Counted from the stretch's first letter, positions 33,113 through 42,390 are shown. The stretch is DNA of 64,000 nucleotides from DATFVA01 sp963832355 (GCA_963832355.1 CAWHTX010000014.1:630026-694025), one strand, 5' to 3'. A program made the numbers and translations. Notes: generated by a model from the sequence alone, not told the origin.

Positions 33113-36100
33113 TCAATTCCCCTCAATAATCCTTATTTCCTCTTCAGTTAGGCCATAAAGTCGATAAACAAGCTGGTCAATTTCCGCTTCTAGGTTGCTG
33201 GTATCCTCTTTTGGATTTTGTTTTTTCTTTTCCAGGATTTGATCGACAAGCATAATAAATGGCTTTTGAGCTTCGAGCGAGGTCTTTTTTATTGGGATCA
33301 CTCTTATATCTTCTGGATAAATGCTCGAATATGATCCTTGTAAAGTGTCTGAACTTATAAATTTAGAAAAATAATAAGTATTTAAAGTTGAATTAAGAAT
33401 TGCCAATATAAATTTTAATGCAACCTCCCCGTTCAATATAATTTTCCATTTCTTTTCTGGCTTCTGAAATTTTAATATTTCTTCATTCCATAATATAAGG
33501 TGCATCAAATTATCATTTGAATAATATTTCTTATCATCATAACACGCAATAAATCTATTATCCTTTCCACTTATTCTTCTAACAATAATTTTCTCACTTT
33601 CAAAAAGTTGTGGATATTTTGGTCTATGAAAAAAATCTTTTTTTGATTCATAATCGATATAATCGTTCTTAAAAGTTATTGAATATGGTTCAAGATTTTC
33701 CCCAATTACATATTTTTTAAATCCTTTTTTAAATTCTTTATGTATTACATCATCTTTTGTAAATTTTATCTTACTCCCCGCTTTAGAATGTGCAACCACT
33801 CCAGTATTTATACAAACTATTTCACCTAATTTATCAGATCCTAAAAGAAGCTTAGAAAATATTTTAACATCATCCTTGTGAACGTTTATCTTTATTATTG
33901 AATTCTTTAATTGCCTAAAAAAGTTCTGATCTACACACCTAAAGTTCGTATCTAATTCATTCCTCAATAAAATTTCATTGTTTTTTTGTTCCTTTTTGCA
34001 AATTAACAAAACACAAATCTGTCTTGCTACATCTTCAAATATAACCTTATCTTCAAAATCAACCACTTCATTAATTGTAGTAAAATCGATTAAAAAATTT
34101 CTTATTGTGGTAGAATGCTTTTCTTTAAGAACTGATGTTGGCAGAATTAAGTTTATTAATCCGTTATATTTAATTAGTTTATAGCCTTGGGGTATAAAAC
34201 AATTAAATATGTCCCAATGGCCTTCTAAATATTCACTAAATATTTTTTCATAATAAATTACAAGAGTCCTATTATTTCTAGAGAGTTCCCAATTCGATAT
34301 ATATGGTGGGTTACCAATTATAACATCAAAACCTTCAAAATCTCCTTCTTCATCAAGCACTTCGGGAAATTCAAATCTCCACTCAAATGAATTCGAATAA
34401 ATTGATCTGTATTCTTCAGCTTTCTCATTAATCTCATTTGAAAGACTATTTATTTTGTCTGTTAAAGTTCTTCTTTTCTTTTCAATTTTCTCTTTTTCTT
34501 TTTCTGTTAACTCTCCGGCAAACATATCTTCTTTACCTAATTCATAGAGCTGTTCTGTTAATTTTGAGACCCTTTCTCTTTCTTTATACAAAGGATCTTT
34601 AGCAATTCCTCTGAACCTTTGTTTAGTTTTCTCAATTCCATCTTTAAACTCTTTCCTTTTAACCTTATCCTGTTCGTTTTTATAGAGCTGCACATTTAAT
34701 TTGTAAACCTCAAGGGTATGTTTATCGCTGGGAGTAAACATATCCTGTTTAATATCAAATCTGCTTACGAGAGAATTTCCCTGTTTAATATTAATATCTA
34801 TATTGGGTAGAGTTTCAAGCTCTGTATAATTACTGGTCTTTGTGTAATAAGAATTCTTCAGCAGCTCAATCCAAAGTCTTAACCTGCATATATTTACAGA
34901 GTTCGGATTTATATCCACTCCAAAAAGACAATTCTCTATAATAGTCTCTTTTTCGTGAAATAAAGTCTCTTGCATCTCCTGAACTCTGGAGATTGGTTTT
35001 CCTGAATTGTTTAGTTTATACGTGAATAGTTCATCTTTTACCTCATCAGTAATTACAAGTTCATCATTATCAATATCAAACGAATAATCGATAACCTGTC
35101 TACCCTGCCGGTCATTCAAAATTCTCAGGTCAGCCTTAATAGAAATAAGTTCATTCAGACAGGAAACAAGAAAGTGTCCAGAACCAACCGCCGGATCGCA
35201 TATTTTTAGACTATTAATAATATTATTAGCTTCTTCTCTTCCGGATGAGGAAGTATCAAGATTCTTTCTAAGTTCATCATAATCATTATACTCAGTTTTC
35301 TTTTCTTCATTAAATTTAAGTACAACAGCACGGCGTAGGGTTTCGCGCGCCATATACATTGTAATGAATCCTGGTGTATAATAAGAACCTTCTTTGTATC
35401 CATTAATTTTTTCAAAGATAAGTCCAAGCACAGAGGCATTAATTATAGTTTTACTTTCTTCTTGTATTTCTTCTCCACTTTCAGAAGCAAAATCATATGC
35501 TTCCAGAAAACGGAGCAGATATTCGAGAGCTGGAAGTTTATTCTTCTTTTTAAACTCTTTTGAAAATACTGTATGGCTATAAAATTTTAATTCGAATCTG
35601 TCTTTGAGGTTAGAAATTCTGATCGTTTTTCTTTCTAGTTCACTTATATCGAAAAGAGAACTATTTAGATAAGGTATGTTTTTAAATTTATCAATAATAT
35701 CCTTACTTCGTTCTTTAACTTTCTTAGCAAGCACTTCGTGGAATAATTCATATAGATCATCATATTCCAGTATAATTCTAGGATCGAGAAACTTATATTG
35801 AACATTTTTGTTGTTAAAGTTGACAAGCTGAGCTTCGAGTAACTTTAAGAATAATACACGATTTATCCACGTTAAATTCAATTCCAAGGCGAGATTAAAA
35901 AGTTTCTCATCTTCTGTATCTCCCATACCTTCCGCATTTTCAATGTTATTTAGTGAATCTTCTGATTTCAATATTCTTATTGTATTCTCAAGAAGCGAAC
36001 CGCTATCTCTTTCTTGTTCCTCTTTCCGTCTGATAATTTTTTTATTCCCATCTTTATGCTCTTCCAATCCAATTATGTGCATAAGTTCTCGGTAAAACTC

Positions 36101-36835
36101 TTTGTTCAGCGAATTATTATCATTCGTAAATGATTCTTTTAGAAGTTCAGGTGGGCAAAACTTTTTAAACAAAGGTATAAGCTTTTTCTCGTCAGACTTC
36201 TTTATGTATTTTAGATAATCACTGAGATTAAAAACAACACCTTCAATAGTAATTTCTGATTCCTGTAAAAACTTTGCGGCAATCTCATTATAGAAGTGGT
36301 CATTAAGATTGGAAACTTTTTTACTCTCACTCCACTTTTTGTATTCCTCCTTGAGTTTGCTTTTATAAAAATATCTTTCAAATTGATCTGCTGCGAAGAT
36401 GAACCACTTCAATGTGTTTGTTATAATAATACTTTTAATTTCATCGTTACCCTTATCTAACCGTTCTCTCAAGTAATACAGAATGACCTCGTGCATCGCT
36501 TTGCAATTGAGGCTATCCTCGGTAATCATATCCGATTTATTCCTTGGACTTTTTGCTTCAATGATCACCCCAACCTTACTATTGTTGCTGTTATCTAGAT
36601 GTATAGCAAGATCTGTTTTACCATTTGTGTTTACTTTCTTATCCGAATAAAAAGTATTCTTTAGGAAATCACGTACATAATTTTTATTGTGTTCCTCTCC
36701 TTCATTTTCATTTATTGAAGTGAGAAGTTTATCTAGTTCCAATTTAAATTTTTCAAAATCCTCTCTGGCAGGCTTGACCTTTAAAAATGCTTTGTTGATG
36801 GATTTTCTGAGAGGGATGATATTAAGTTCAATCAT
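33113..36835 (-). CDS. Type IIG restriction-modification enzyme (Eco57I-like)
   Basis: 1240 residues combining nuclease and methyltransferase. The N-terminus has a PD-(D/E)XK-like site: D75 in GKTDLAI and E93-A-K95 in VIIEAKSP. The amino-methyltransferase core shows motif I DPAVGSGHFL (547-556) and motif IV NPPY (842-845), typical of N6-adenine enzymes. A helical spacer between them has coiled-coil-rich sequence. The C-terminal 300 residues should form the target-recognition domain. Such single-chain enzymes modify and cut DNA at the same recognition site. It heads an operon with the kinase and FHA protein. The target sequence cannot be read from this. Confidence 0.9.
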   Translation of the reverse strand: MIELNIIPLRKSINKAFLKVKPAREDFEKFKLELDKLLTSINENEGEEHNKNYVRDFLKNTFYSDKKVNTNGKTDLAIHLDNSNNSKVGVIIEAKSPRNKSDMITEDSLNCKAMHEVILYYLRERLDKGNDEIKSIIITNTLKWFIFAADQFERYFYKSKLKEEYKKWSESKKVSNLNDHFYNEIAAKFLQESEITIEGVVFNLSDYLKYIKKSDEKKLIPLFKKFCPPELLKESFTNDNNSLNKEFYRELMHIIGLEEHKDGNKKIIRRKEEQERDSGSLLENTIRILKSEDSLNNIENAEGMGDTEDEKLFNLALELNLTWINRVLFLKLLEAQLVNFNNKNVQYKFLDPRIILEYDDLYELFHEVLAKKVKERSKDIIDKFKNIPYLNSSLFDISELERKTIRISNLKDRFELKFYSHTVFSKEFKKKNKLPALEYLLRFLEAYDFASESGEEIQEESKTIINASVLGLIFEKINGYKEGSYYTPGFITMYMARETLRRAVVLKFNEEKKTEYNDYDELRKNLDTSSSGREEANNIINSLKICDPAVGSGHFLVSCLNELISIKADLRILNDRQGRQVIDYSFDIDNDELVITDEVKDELFTYKLNNSGKPISRVQEMQETLFHEKETIIENCLFGVDINPNSVNICRLRLWIELLKNSYYTKTSNYTELETLPNIDINIKQGNSLVSRFDIKQDMFTPSDKHTLEVYKLNVQLYKNEQDKVKRKEFKDGIEKTKQRFRGIAKDPLYKERERVSKLTEQLYELGKEDMFAGELTEKEKEKIEKKRRTLTDKINSLSNEINEKAEEYRSIYSNSFEWRFEFPEVLDEEGDFEGFDVIIGNPPYISNWELSRNNRTLVIYYEKIFSEYLEGHWDIFNCFIPQGYKLIKYNGLINLILPTSVLKEKHSTTIRNFLIDFTTINEVVDFEDKVIFEDVARQICVLLICKKEQKNNEILLRNELDTNFRCVDQNFFRQLKNSIIKINVHKDDVKIFSKLLLGSDKLGEIVCINTGVVAHSKAGSKIKFTKDDVIHKEFKKGFKKYVIGENLEPYSITFKNDYIDYESKKDFFHRPKYPQLFESEKIIVRRISGKDNRFIACYDDKKYYSNDNLMHLILWNEEILKFQKPEKKWKIILNGEVALKFILAILNSTLNTYYFSKFISSDTLQGSYSSIYPEDIRVIPIKKTSLEAQKPFIMLVDQILEKKKQNPKEDTSNLEAEIDQLVYRLYGLTEEEIRIIEGN

Positions 36836-36968
36836 TATTTCGCATTACCCGATTTTTGATTGTATGAAATTACTTAGAAAAGAATTAAAAGTGAAGAGAC
36901 ATACTTAATAAAAAAGTAATAAAAAGATGGCATAAGAAAGATATACTAACAACTAATCAGGAGTTACT

Positions 36969-37678
36969 ATGTCTTTCACCATCGGTTGCGATCCGGAGCT
37001 AATCTGCCGCCGTAACGGTCAATTCACACCAGCTCATAATTATTTCAAATCTGCATCCTCATTCGGTCTAGATGGTTGCGAAGTCAACAGCTGAAATCAG
37101 ACCAGGTTATTCGGAAAGTCCAGTCGATCTAACATCAAAGATTTATCAGATCCTTGAATACGGAAACGAAAAAGTCCCAGAATTAGAATTTTACTCGGGA
37201 GCATTATGTCGATGATTACGCCATAGGCGGTCATACCCATTTCTCACTGGATCCCGATCCCAAGATCATTGATGCACTCGATATTGTTCTCGGCAGCTTA
37301 TCAAACTGCATCGATGATAAGCAGCAGAAATTAAAACGGGAAAGAACAGGTTATGGTAAAAAAAGTGCCTACCGCAGAAAAAGCTAGGGATTTGAATATC
37401 GAACACCTGGCAGCTTCCTTTTATCACCTTCAGTAACGCTGGTACACCTGACGCTTGCAAAGCTTGCGGTCATAGGGGTGCTCGAAGATAACCTCAACTT
37501 CAATGAACTGAAAAACAGGCAGCATAGCTGCACATTCCTAAAAAACTTGAAACATTATCTTCATACTATCCCTGATGACTGCAGAGAAGGTCTTAAAGAG
37601 TTAGACATCCTGCTTGGAAAGAAACTCGACTGGAGCCAGGACATACTCCCTAATTGGGGATTAAGGAGGGCTGCCTGA
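36969..37678 (+). pseudogene. Broken phiEco32-like amidoligase (type 2)
   Basis: Starting at ATG (MSFTIGCDPELICRRNGQF) the protein is interrupted by at least two frameshifts (near 37091 and 37205) and an in-frame TAG (near 37386), yet the family sequence can be followed across all three frames: YAIGGHTHFSLDPDP, GFEYRTPGSFLLSPS and the end of the frame at 37678. These are hallmarks of the phage-type COOH-NH2 amidoligases with a glutamine-synthetase-like fold, which form amide or isopeptide bonds. The stop overlaps the ATG of the next gene, so this was the first gene of the phage-like module. Confidence 0.78.
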
Positions 37679-38283
37679 TGCGATGCTGCGCTTGTGAACG
37701 CGATCTGGAGGATATTGAAGCCCGCTGGGCTTTTGACGAGCCTTATTGTGAAAACTGCTTCGATGAAACATTTAATTATTGCTCAAGATGTGATTCGGTC
37801 ATTTACAGAAACGAGACACAATATAGTTCGGATGGTGACCCATACTGCAGAGACTGCTTTGAGGATGATTATGATGATGATGCTCCAGAGAATCCGGATG
37901 TATATGATTCCGACAGGGAACTGATAATCAGTCTTTCAAGAAGCTGGCTTCAGGGAAAGACAGAGATCAAAAGGCCGATCTATATCAACCAGAATGATAT
38001 CCTTCTGAAGACTATTAAAGATAAAGTCGGACTTGTTGATAATCCGATATATCTCTTCGGTCTGGTCGATCGAGATGAATATCAGATTCTTGCAAGTGAT
38101 GACATCTATGAAGAGGTCAAGGAATTTGTCCTGTTAAACAACATAGATGTTAAAGTTCAATCATCACCCGGATGCAACAGGATTGGCATAAGCCAATTCC
38201 TTCAGGAAGAACAATCAGCCCGAGATAATAAATCTCATCCGATTCAATCACTGTTGTTAAACAAACAGTACCCGCCTAACTAA
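37678..38283 (+). CDS. Zinc-ribbon (LIM-like) acidic protein
   Basis: 201 residues from the ATG that overlaps the upstream TGA, with a GGAGGG site. Residues 1-65 hold four CxxC pairs (CCAC, CENC, CSRC, CRDC), a LIM-like double zinc finger, followed by a D/E-rich stretch (EDDYDDDAPE). The rest resembles no family I recognise but includes IYLFGLVDRDEYQIL. It lies between the amidoligase remnant and the glutamine amidotransferase and may be an adaptor in that pathway. Function unknown. Confidence 0.7.
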   Translation: MRCCACERDLEDIEARWAFDEPYCENCFDETFNYCSRCDSVIYRNETQYSSDGDPYCRDCFEDDYDDDAPENPDVYDSDRELIISLSRSWLQGKTEIKRPIYINQNDILLKTIKDKVGLVDNPIYLFGLVDRDEYQILASDDIYEEVKEFVLLNNIDVKVQSSPGCNRIGISQFLQEEQSARDNKSHPIQSLLLNKQYPPN

Positions 38284-38305
38284 AAACAAAACACGGAGAT
38301 AACTA

Positions 38306-39193
38306 ATGTGCGGAATAATGGGTTACTATTCCTTTGGGAGTAGACTGCCCGATAAGAATAAACTAACAGATATGTTCAGTCTTTTAGAATCCCGTGGCAG
38401 AGATGCTTCGGGATATGCTTTTATAAGAGATAATAATCTTGTAGTTCATAAAGCTCCTGTAAAATCATCTGATCTGATCAAAACAAATGAATGGAAGAAT
38501 CTTAAGCTTCCTACGGTTATGATACTTCATACCCGTATGAAGACTCAGGGTTCTGAGAAGAATAACAATAATAACCATCCTCTGTTCTCTAAATCAGGTA
38601 CAGCAATTGTCCATAATGGTATTATTTATAATGACAAAGAGATATTCGGGAGAAAACAACGTGATGGTGAGGTAGATAGTGAATGTATCCTTCATATACT
38701 GTCAATGAAATACAAGGGAGATAAAATAAAACGTCTCTTCGACAGAATAGAAGGTTCATTTGCTGTTGCCGCTATCGATAAATCCCAGCCTGAGAAGCTA
38801 TTCCTGATTAAAAGGGATAACCCGATAGATCTCTACTATAACTCGGATGAAGATATTCTTTACTTCTGCTCAGAACGGGGAATAATGCAGGAAGCAATGA
38901 GTATATCTCAGGTTAATAAAAGAGGGTTCAATCTGGGAGAGAATTCATTTCATTTCTATGAGATGGAAAACAACCACGCCTTGATTCTCAATCGGAACGG
39001 AGTCGAATCATATCAGAAATATTCACCAAGATATAGCGACTGGTGGGATAGAAGATTCTATTCTGCAAGAGATGAAATGCTGATCGAATGTCCCTGGTGC
39101 TTCTGTCAGACCAGGTATTACGATGGCAAACTGAATAATCGATGTACAGAGTGTGGAATGGAGATCGCTGAGGAAGACTTATTTAATGTATAG
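38306..39193 (+). CDS. Class II glutamine amidotransferase with C-terminal zinc ribbon
   Basis: 295 residues. After Met removal Cys2 (MCGIMGY) would be the Ntn nucleophile. ESRGRDASGYAFI, MILHTRMKTQGSEKN and AIVHNGIIYND match GlmS/PurF-type glutaminase domains. The sugar-isomerase or PRTase domain of those enzymes is absent; instead the chain ends in a zinc ribbon (CPWC ... CTEC). In phages such glutaminases occur beside amidoligases and may hydrolyse or transfer glutamyl groups. It belongs to the amidoligase-zinc protein-GATase set. The role is inferred from context. Confidence 0.83.
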   Translation: MCGIMGYYSFGSRLPDKNKLTDMFSLLESRGRDASGYAFIRDNNLVVHKAPVKSSDLIKTNEWKNLKLPTVMILHTRMKTQGSEKNNNNNHPLFSKSGTAIVHNGIIYNDKEIFGRKQRDGEVDSECILHILSMKYKGDKIKRLFDRIEGSFAVAAIDKSQPEKLFLIKRDNPIDLYYNSDEDILYFCSERGIMQEAMSISQVNKRGFNLGENSFHFYEMENNHALILNRNGVESYQKYSPRYSDWWDRRFYSARDEMLIECPWCFCQTRYYDGKLNNRCTECGMEIAEEDLFNV

Positions 39194-39202
39194 GAGAGAA
39201 AT

Positions 39203-39370
39203 ATGGAAAGAAAAAGAATTGTCCGGATAGCAATGAAAATAACTGAAGCAATAATTGGAATACTAAAAGACGAATTCGGAGAAAAAGATGAGAATAGACA
39301 GAAGAAAATTAAAAAAGTACGCAAAAATCGCAGGACAAGTCCTGATAGAGATAGTGGTAATAATAATTGA
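39203..39370 (+). CDS. Small basic hypothetical protein
   Basis: A 55-codon frame with a GGAGAG ribosome site, encoding a basic helix-rich peptide (MERKRIVRIAMKITEAIIG). A second frame nested in its 3' half (39288-39401, 37 codons, MRIDRRKLKKYAKIAG then a hydrophobic VLIEIVVIIID) is also possible. The next gene's TTG start lies within that second frame. Only one of the two is likely to be real. Confidence 0.4.
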   Translation: MERKRIVRIAMKITEAIIGILKDEFGEKDENRQKKIKKVRKNRRTSPDRDSGNNN

Positions 39371-39391
39371 CAAGCTGAAAGGAGGAAGATT

Positions 39392-39952
39392 TTGGAAATA
39401 GATTTCCTTGATGAACTTCTTAAAGAGGCAGAAGAAAAAGAAGAGGAGCAGACTGAAGCATATTATGATCTGCTGCTTATGGGAATTCGGAAGCTGCAGG
39501 CTCAGATCGAATACAATTTCTACCAGGCTGAGAAGGAGTGCCAGATGATAAATTCATTCACACTTCACAAGAATGCTCAGCTTCAGGAGAAAATATGCTG
39601 GTCTGAGATGAAGCTTGAAGCATTCATAAGGGAGAAAAAGGAGAAAACTATAACTCTGCCTAACGGTATTCTCAAGATGCACAAGAAGCCTGATCGAGTA
39701 GAAATAGAAGATCTGGAAGCCTTCCTGAAAAATGCCAGACCTGAGATGCTTACAGTTGTTCCAGAACAGATAAAACCAGACCTTAATAAGATCAAAGCTT
39801 TCATTAAAACAAAACCTGTCCCTCCTGGGGTAAAACTGATCGAGGGAAAAGAAGAATTCAGCTATAAACTAAATAAGGAAGATGAAGATGCCAGAAAGAA
39901 AGAAAATGGAGCTGGAGCTGAACAAGAGCCAGACCTTAGAATTGTTGTTTGA
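39392..39952 (+). CDS. Host-nuclease inhibitor Gam-like protein
   Basis: 186 residues from a TTG start five bases after GGAGGA. An acidic N-terminal helix is followed by TITLPNGILKMHKKPDRVEIEDLEAFL and VKLIEGKEEFSYKL, the pattern of the Mu Gam/Ku-like family that binds DNA ends and blocks exonucleases. It is expected in phage or plasmid early operons, here followed by a DUF932 gene. The C-terminus is acidic and overlaps the next frame by 71 bases. Confidence 0.8.
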   Translation: MEIDFLDELLKEAEEKEEEQTEAYYDLLLMGIRKLQAQIEYNFYQAEKECQMINSFTLHKNAQLQEKICWSEMKLEAFIREKKEKTITLPNGILKMHKKPDRVEIEDLEAFLKNARPEMLTVVPEQIKPDLNKIKAFIKTKPVPPGVKLIEGKEEFSYKLNKEDEDARKKENGAGAEQEPDLRIVV

Positions 39953-40346
39953 TGAACCAATGGTCGGGCAGAGCAAATATGGAGAATATTATCTGTATGC
40001 GGTAAAAAATGGCTCGAATACAGAATATTCATTCTTTGCACCTACAGAGGTAAATGAACAGATAAAGACTCTCCGCAAAGGTGATCGCTTTGAAATTACC
40101 AAGCTCGCCGAAAAGCAAGGGGCAAAAATAACCACAAAGTTCGATGTGAAGGTCCTGGAGAATAAACCTCCTGCCGCAAATCCACCATTGCAGCCTAACA
40201 AGGATAACTATTTTGAAGCAATGCTTGCTAGCTATCAGGATGCCCTGAAGATTCAGGAGCAGCTGAACGGGATGGTAGATGTAAATCGTATAGCTATTAC
40301 CCTATTCATAGCGAGAAGTAAAATCAGTGGTAATGGATATAACTAA
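39882..40346 (+). CDS. Hypothetical phage early protein, possible OB-fold
   Basis: Up to 154 residues; the start could be the ATG for MPERKK (39888) or MELELNKS (39906). The central GDRFEITKLAEKQGAKITTKF is strand-rich, like OB-fold single-strand DNA-binding proteins of phage replication modules, but no diagnostic motif is seen. It overlaps the end of the Gam-like gene and precedes DUF932, so it is probably part of the same recombination/replication transcript. Confidence 0.6.
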   Translation: MKMPERKKMELELNKSQTLELLFDEPMVGQSKYGEYYLYAVKNGSNTEYSFFAPTEVNEQIKTLRKGDRFEITKLAEKQGAKITTKFDVKVLENKPPAANPPLQPNKDNYFEAMLASYQDALKIQEQLNGMVDVNRIAITLFIARSKISGNGYN

Positions 40347-40357
40347 AAGGAGACAAT

Positions 40358-41113
40358 ATGACTAAACAGCTAGAACGAAGATTAAACAAGTTCCTGTTCC
40401 CAGTGGAGGAAAGAAGAGTATACTTTGATAATCCTGATACAGGAATAACTGCTACAAAGGCATATAAGGCAATCGTAAGAACAGATAAGAATAATCTTAT
40501 CTCAGTTATGCAAGATAGCTATCAGCTGATTCCAAACCGCGATGTGATAATGCCGCTTCTCGGACAGCTATCTGAGCTGGATACCAAGTGGAACTTCGAT
40601 AATTCTCATACATTTGTTGATTCAAAGAGAATGAGGCTGCAGGTAACATTCCCCGAGCTTACACTTAACGATGGGAAATCGGATATTGCTTTGTCGATGT
40701 TTATCCATAATTCATATGATGGGTCGGAAGGGGTCCGTGTTTTCTACGGAGCCATTCGGGCGATTTGTTCGAACGGATTTGTGTTTGGTGAGGTTCTTTC
40801 AAAGTTCTACTCAAAGCACACGAGCGGAATAAATCTTAATAATCTGAAAGAACAGATCGAAGCAACATATGAGAAGATTCCCGTCATAAAAGAAAGGATC
40901 TCCATTCTTCAGAATCTTGAAGCTAACCAGACAATTACTGATGAGATTGAAAAGAAACTTGGCAAAAAGATCTCTGCATATGTTGCTGAGCAGCCTAAGC
41001 CTGAGAATCAATGGGCGCTGTATAATATCCTGACCTACTACATATCCCATCTTATTGAAAAACGCCTGAGGGCAGCCTATCAGCTTCGAGCTAGCAAAAT
41101 CTTCAAGCTGTGA
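40358..41113 (+). CDS. DUF932 family phage/plasmid protein
   Basis: 251 residues with an AAGGAG site. YKAIVRTDKNNLISVMQDSYQLIPNRDV and VRVFYGAIRAICSNGFVFG are the conserved segments of the DUF932 family found in phages and plasmids, usually beside recombination or repair genes. No reaction is known. Length is normal. It sits between Gam-like and RadC-like genes. Confidence 0.85.
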   Translation: MTKQLERRLNKFLFPVEERRVYFDNPDTGITATKAYKAIVRTDKNNLISVMQDSYQLIPNRDVIMPLLGQLSELDTKWNFDNSHTFVDSKRMRLQVTFPELTLNDGKSDIALSMFIHNSYDGSEGVRVFYGAIRAICSNGFVFGEVLSKFYSKHTSGINLNNLKEQIEATYEKIPVIKERISILQNLEANQTITDEIEKKLGKKISAYVAEQPKPENQWALYNILTYYISHLIEKRLRAAYQLRASKIFKL

Positions 41114-41120
41114 GGCGGAT

Positions 41121-41369
41121 ATGCAGGTAAAAGACTTAATCCAGAAACTTAAGGAATGGTATAAGCCGACGGAGCATCTTGCCGTTCACATATGGTCATC
41201 AGATGACATAAAGGAGGCTGCTCAGGAAATGGAAACTGAATTATCCCAGGAAGACATAAACAATGTTCTCGATAATCTGGATAATGATATTGACTCGGAA
41301 TTGGGAATTTCCTGGGATACTCTCAGAAGTGCAATAGAAGATTATAAGGGAGAGAAGGCAAATGGATGA
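41121..41369 (+). CDS. Small acidic hypothetical protein
   Basis: 82 residues, acidic, starting MQVKDLIQKLKEWYKPTEHL. Predicted helical, no known family. A GAGGCGG-like site lies before the ATG, 7 bases after the DUF932 stop, and its end overlaps the next gene by 8 bases, which supports it as a real phage-operon gene. Confidence 0.65.
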   Translation: MQVKDLIQKLKEWYKPTEHLAVHIWSSDDIKEAAQEMETELSQEDINNVLDNLDNDIDSELGISWDTLRSAIEDYKGEKANG

Positions 41370-41562
41370 AGAATTAAACGACCTGGTAGTTATCGTAATA
41401 GATAAGGGTATCGTAGCAGAAGTATATTCAGACAATGCAAATCAGAGAATAATAATTGTTGATCTGGATAACAGAAAAATCGGTGAGGATTCAATTACGG
41501 AATACTCCTGGCCTGAGACTCAGTTCGATGAAGAAAGAGTACAGGAGCTATTGGGAGGATGA
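41362..41562 (+). CDS. Small hypothetical protein
   Basis: 66 residues (MDEELNDLVVIVIDKGIVAEVY), probably a small beta-rich fold. The start overlaps the previous gene and the stop overlaps the RadC-like start region (GGAGGATGA), the tight coupling usual in phage early operons. No family recognised. Confidence 0.6.
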   Translation: MDEELNDLVVIVIDKGIVAEVYSDNANQRIIIVDLDNRKIGEDSITEYSWPETQFDEERVQELLGG

Positions 41563-41564
41563 CT

Positions 41565-42026
41565 ATGAATAATGCAGTGCGTTTTAGAACTCTTGAATGG
41601 AAATTCAGAGACACTTCGATTAAATATCCTGAGCTTATTGAGATGCCGAAGAAGAAAATTACTTCTCCAGGGCAATTCTTTGAGCTTTTTCGACCAGTAT
41701 TTCTTGAACAGCCCTGCGAGATATTCCTTGTAGCCTGGTTAAGCAGTTCAAACAGAGTGATAGGCTTCGAGAAGATTACTCAGGGTACACTCAATACTTC
41801 TGTAGTGGATCCCAGAGCCGTATTCAAAGGTGCGATCGTGGCTAATGCAGCTAGTGTTATCGTAGCACATAATCATCCGAGTTTCAATCCAGAGCCCTCA
41901 AATGAGGATATCACTATAACGAAGAAGCTGGTTGAATGCGGGAAGATTCTGGAGATACCAGTCTATGACCATATCATCTTTGCAGGAGATCAGTTCACAT
42001 CATTCGTAGAGAAAAGACTTATCTGA
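41565..42026 (+). CDS. RadC-like JAB domain protein
   Basis: About 153 residues. AIVANAASVIVAHNHPSFNPEPSNED contains the JAMM/JAB metalloprotease-like motif (HNHP then S and D), and EIPVYDHIIFAGD closes the domain, as in stand-alone RadC family proteins of plasmids and phages. A DNA repair role is traditional but unproven. The second ATG is preferred because GGAGG lies only six bases before it. A clear terminator follows, so it ends the plus-strand module. Confidence 0.85.
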   Translation: MNNAVRFRTLEWKFRDTSIKYPELIEMPKKKITSPGQFFELFRPVFLEQPCEIFLVAWLSSSNRVIGFEKITQGTLNTSVVDPRAVFKGAIVANAASVIVAHNHPSFNPEPSNEDITITKKLVECGKILEIPVYDHIIFAGDQFTSFVEKRLI

Positions 42027-42058
42027 AAGCCAGATGAAATATTCTGGCTTTTGTTTTT
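42026..42058 (+). terminator. Intrinsic terminator of the phage-like operon
   Basis: AAAGCCAGA/TCTGGCTTT, a 9-bp stem with 8-base loop, followed by TTGTTTTT, starting at the RadC-like stop codon. Confidence 0.85.
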
Positions 42059-42080
42059 CAACCTATTAAAAAGGAAAGCT

Positions 42081-42365
42081 ATGAGAAAAATAATTTCTGT
42101 AGTGCTGTTTATGCTTTTTGTATTCGGATGCGGTACAGGATATGATGTTCAATGGAAAGAGACTGGAGATGAGGTAATAATCCAGATAGATAATACTAAT
42201 TCGAATATCGATATGTATTATGCGGAAATTACTTTGGAATCGGGAAGCAGAATTGCAGTTAAATTAGGCAAGCCGAATGTGGAAGGAATGTTTCGGATTA
42301 AAAATACATTCGGAAAATTCGGGAATATTTCAGTTTACACTGATTCAGATTTAGAGGGTGAATAG
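42081..42365 (+). CDS. Small lipoprotein
   Basis: 94 residues from the ATG with an AAAGGAAA site. The signal peptide ends in a lipobox (MLFVFGC). The mature part (VQWKETGDEVIIQIDN) is predicted beta-rich, no family recognised. It could be a moron gene or a superinfection-type lipoprotein of the element; that is speculation from its position after the phage-like operon. Confidence 0.65.
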   Translation: MRKIISVVLFMLFVFGCGTGYDVQWKETGDEVIIQIDNTNSNIDMYYAEITLESGSRIAVKLGKPNVEGMFRIKNTFGKFGNISVYTDSDLEGE

Positions 42366-42374
42366 CCCTCTTTA
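42354..42374 (+). terminator. Short hairpin overlapping the lipoprotein stop
   Basis: AGAGGG/CCCTCT with the TAG stop in the loop and a short TTT tail. It lies between convergent genes, so it may serve the plus strand; the T tract is short. Confidence 0.4.
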
Positions 42375-42390
42375 GGTTAAAAAGTGAATT

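Noticed and set aside
33113..36835. BREX/Pgl system via PglX and PglW
   Set aside because: The enzyme has an apparent N-terminal nuclease site, and no pglZ, pglY or brx genes are present; a kinase alone is not enough.
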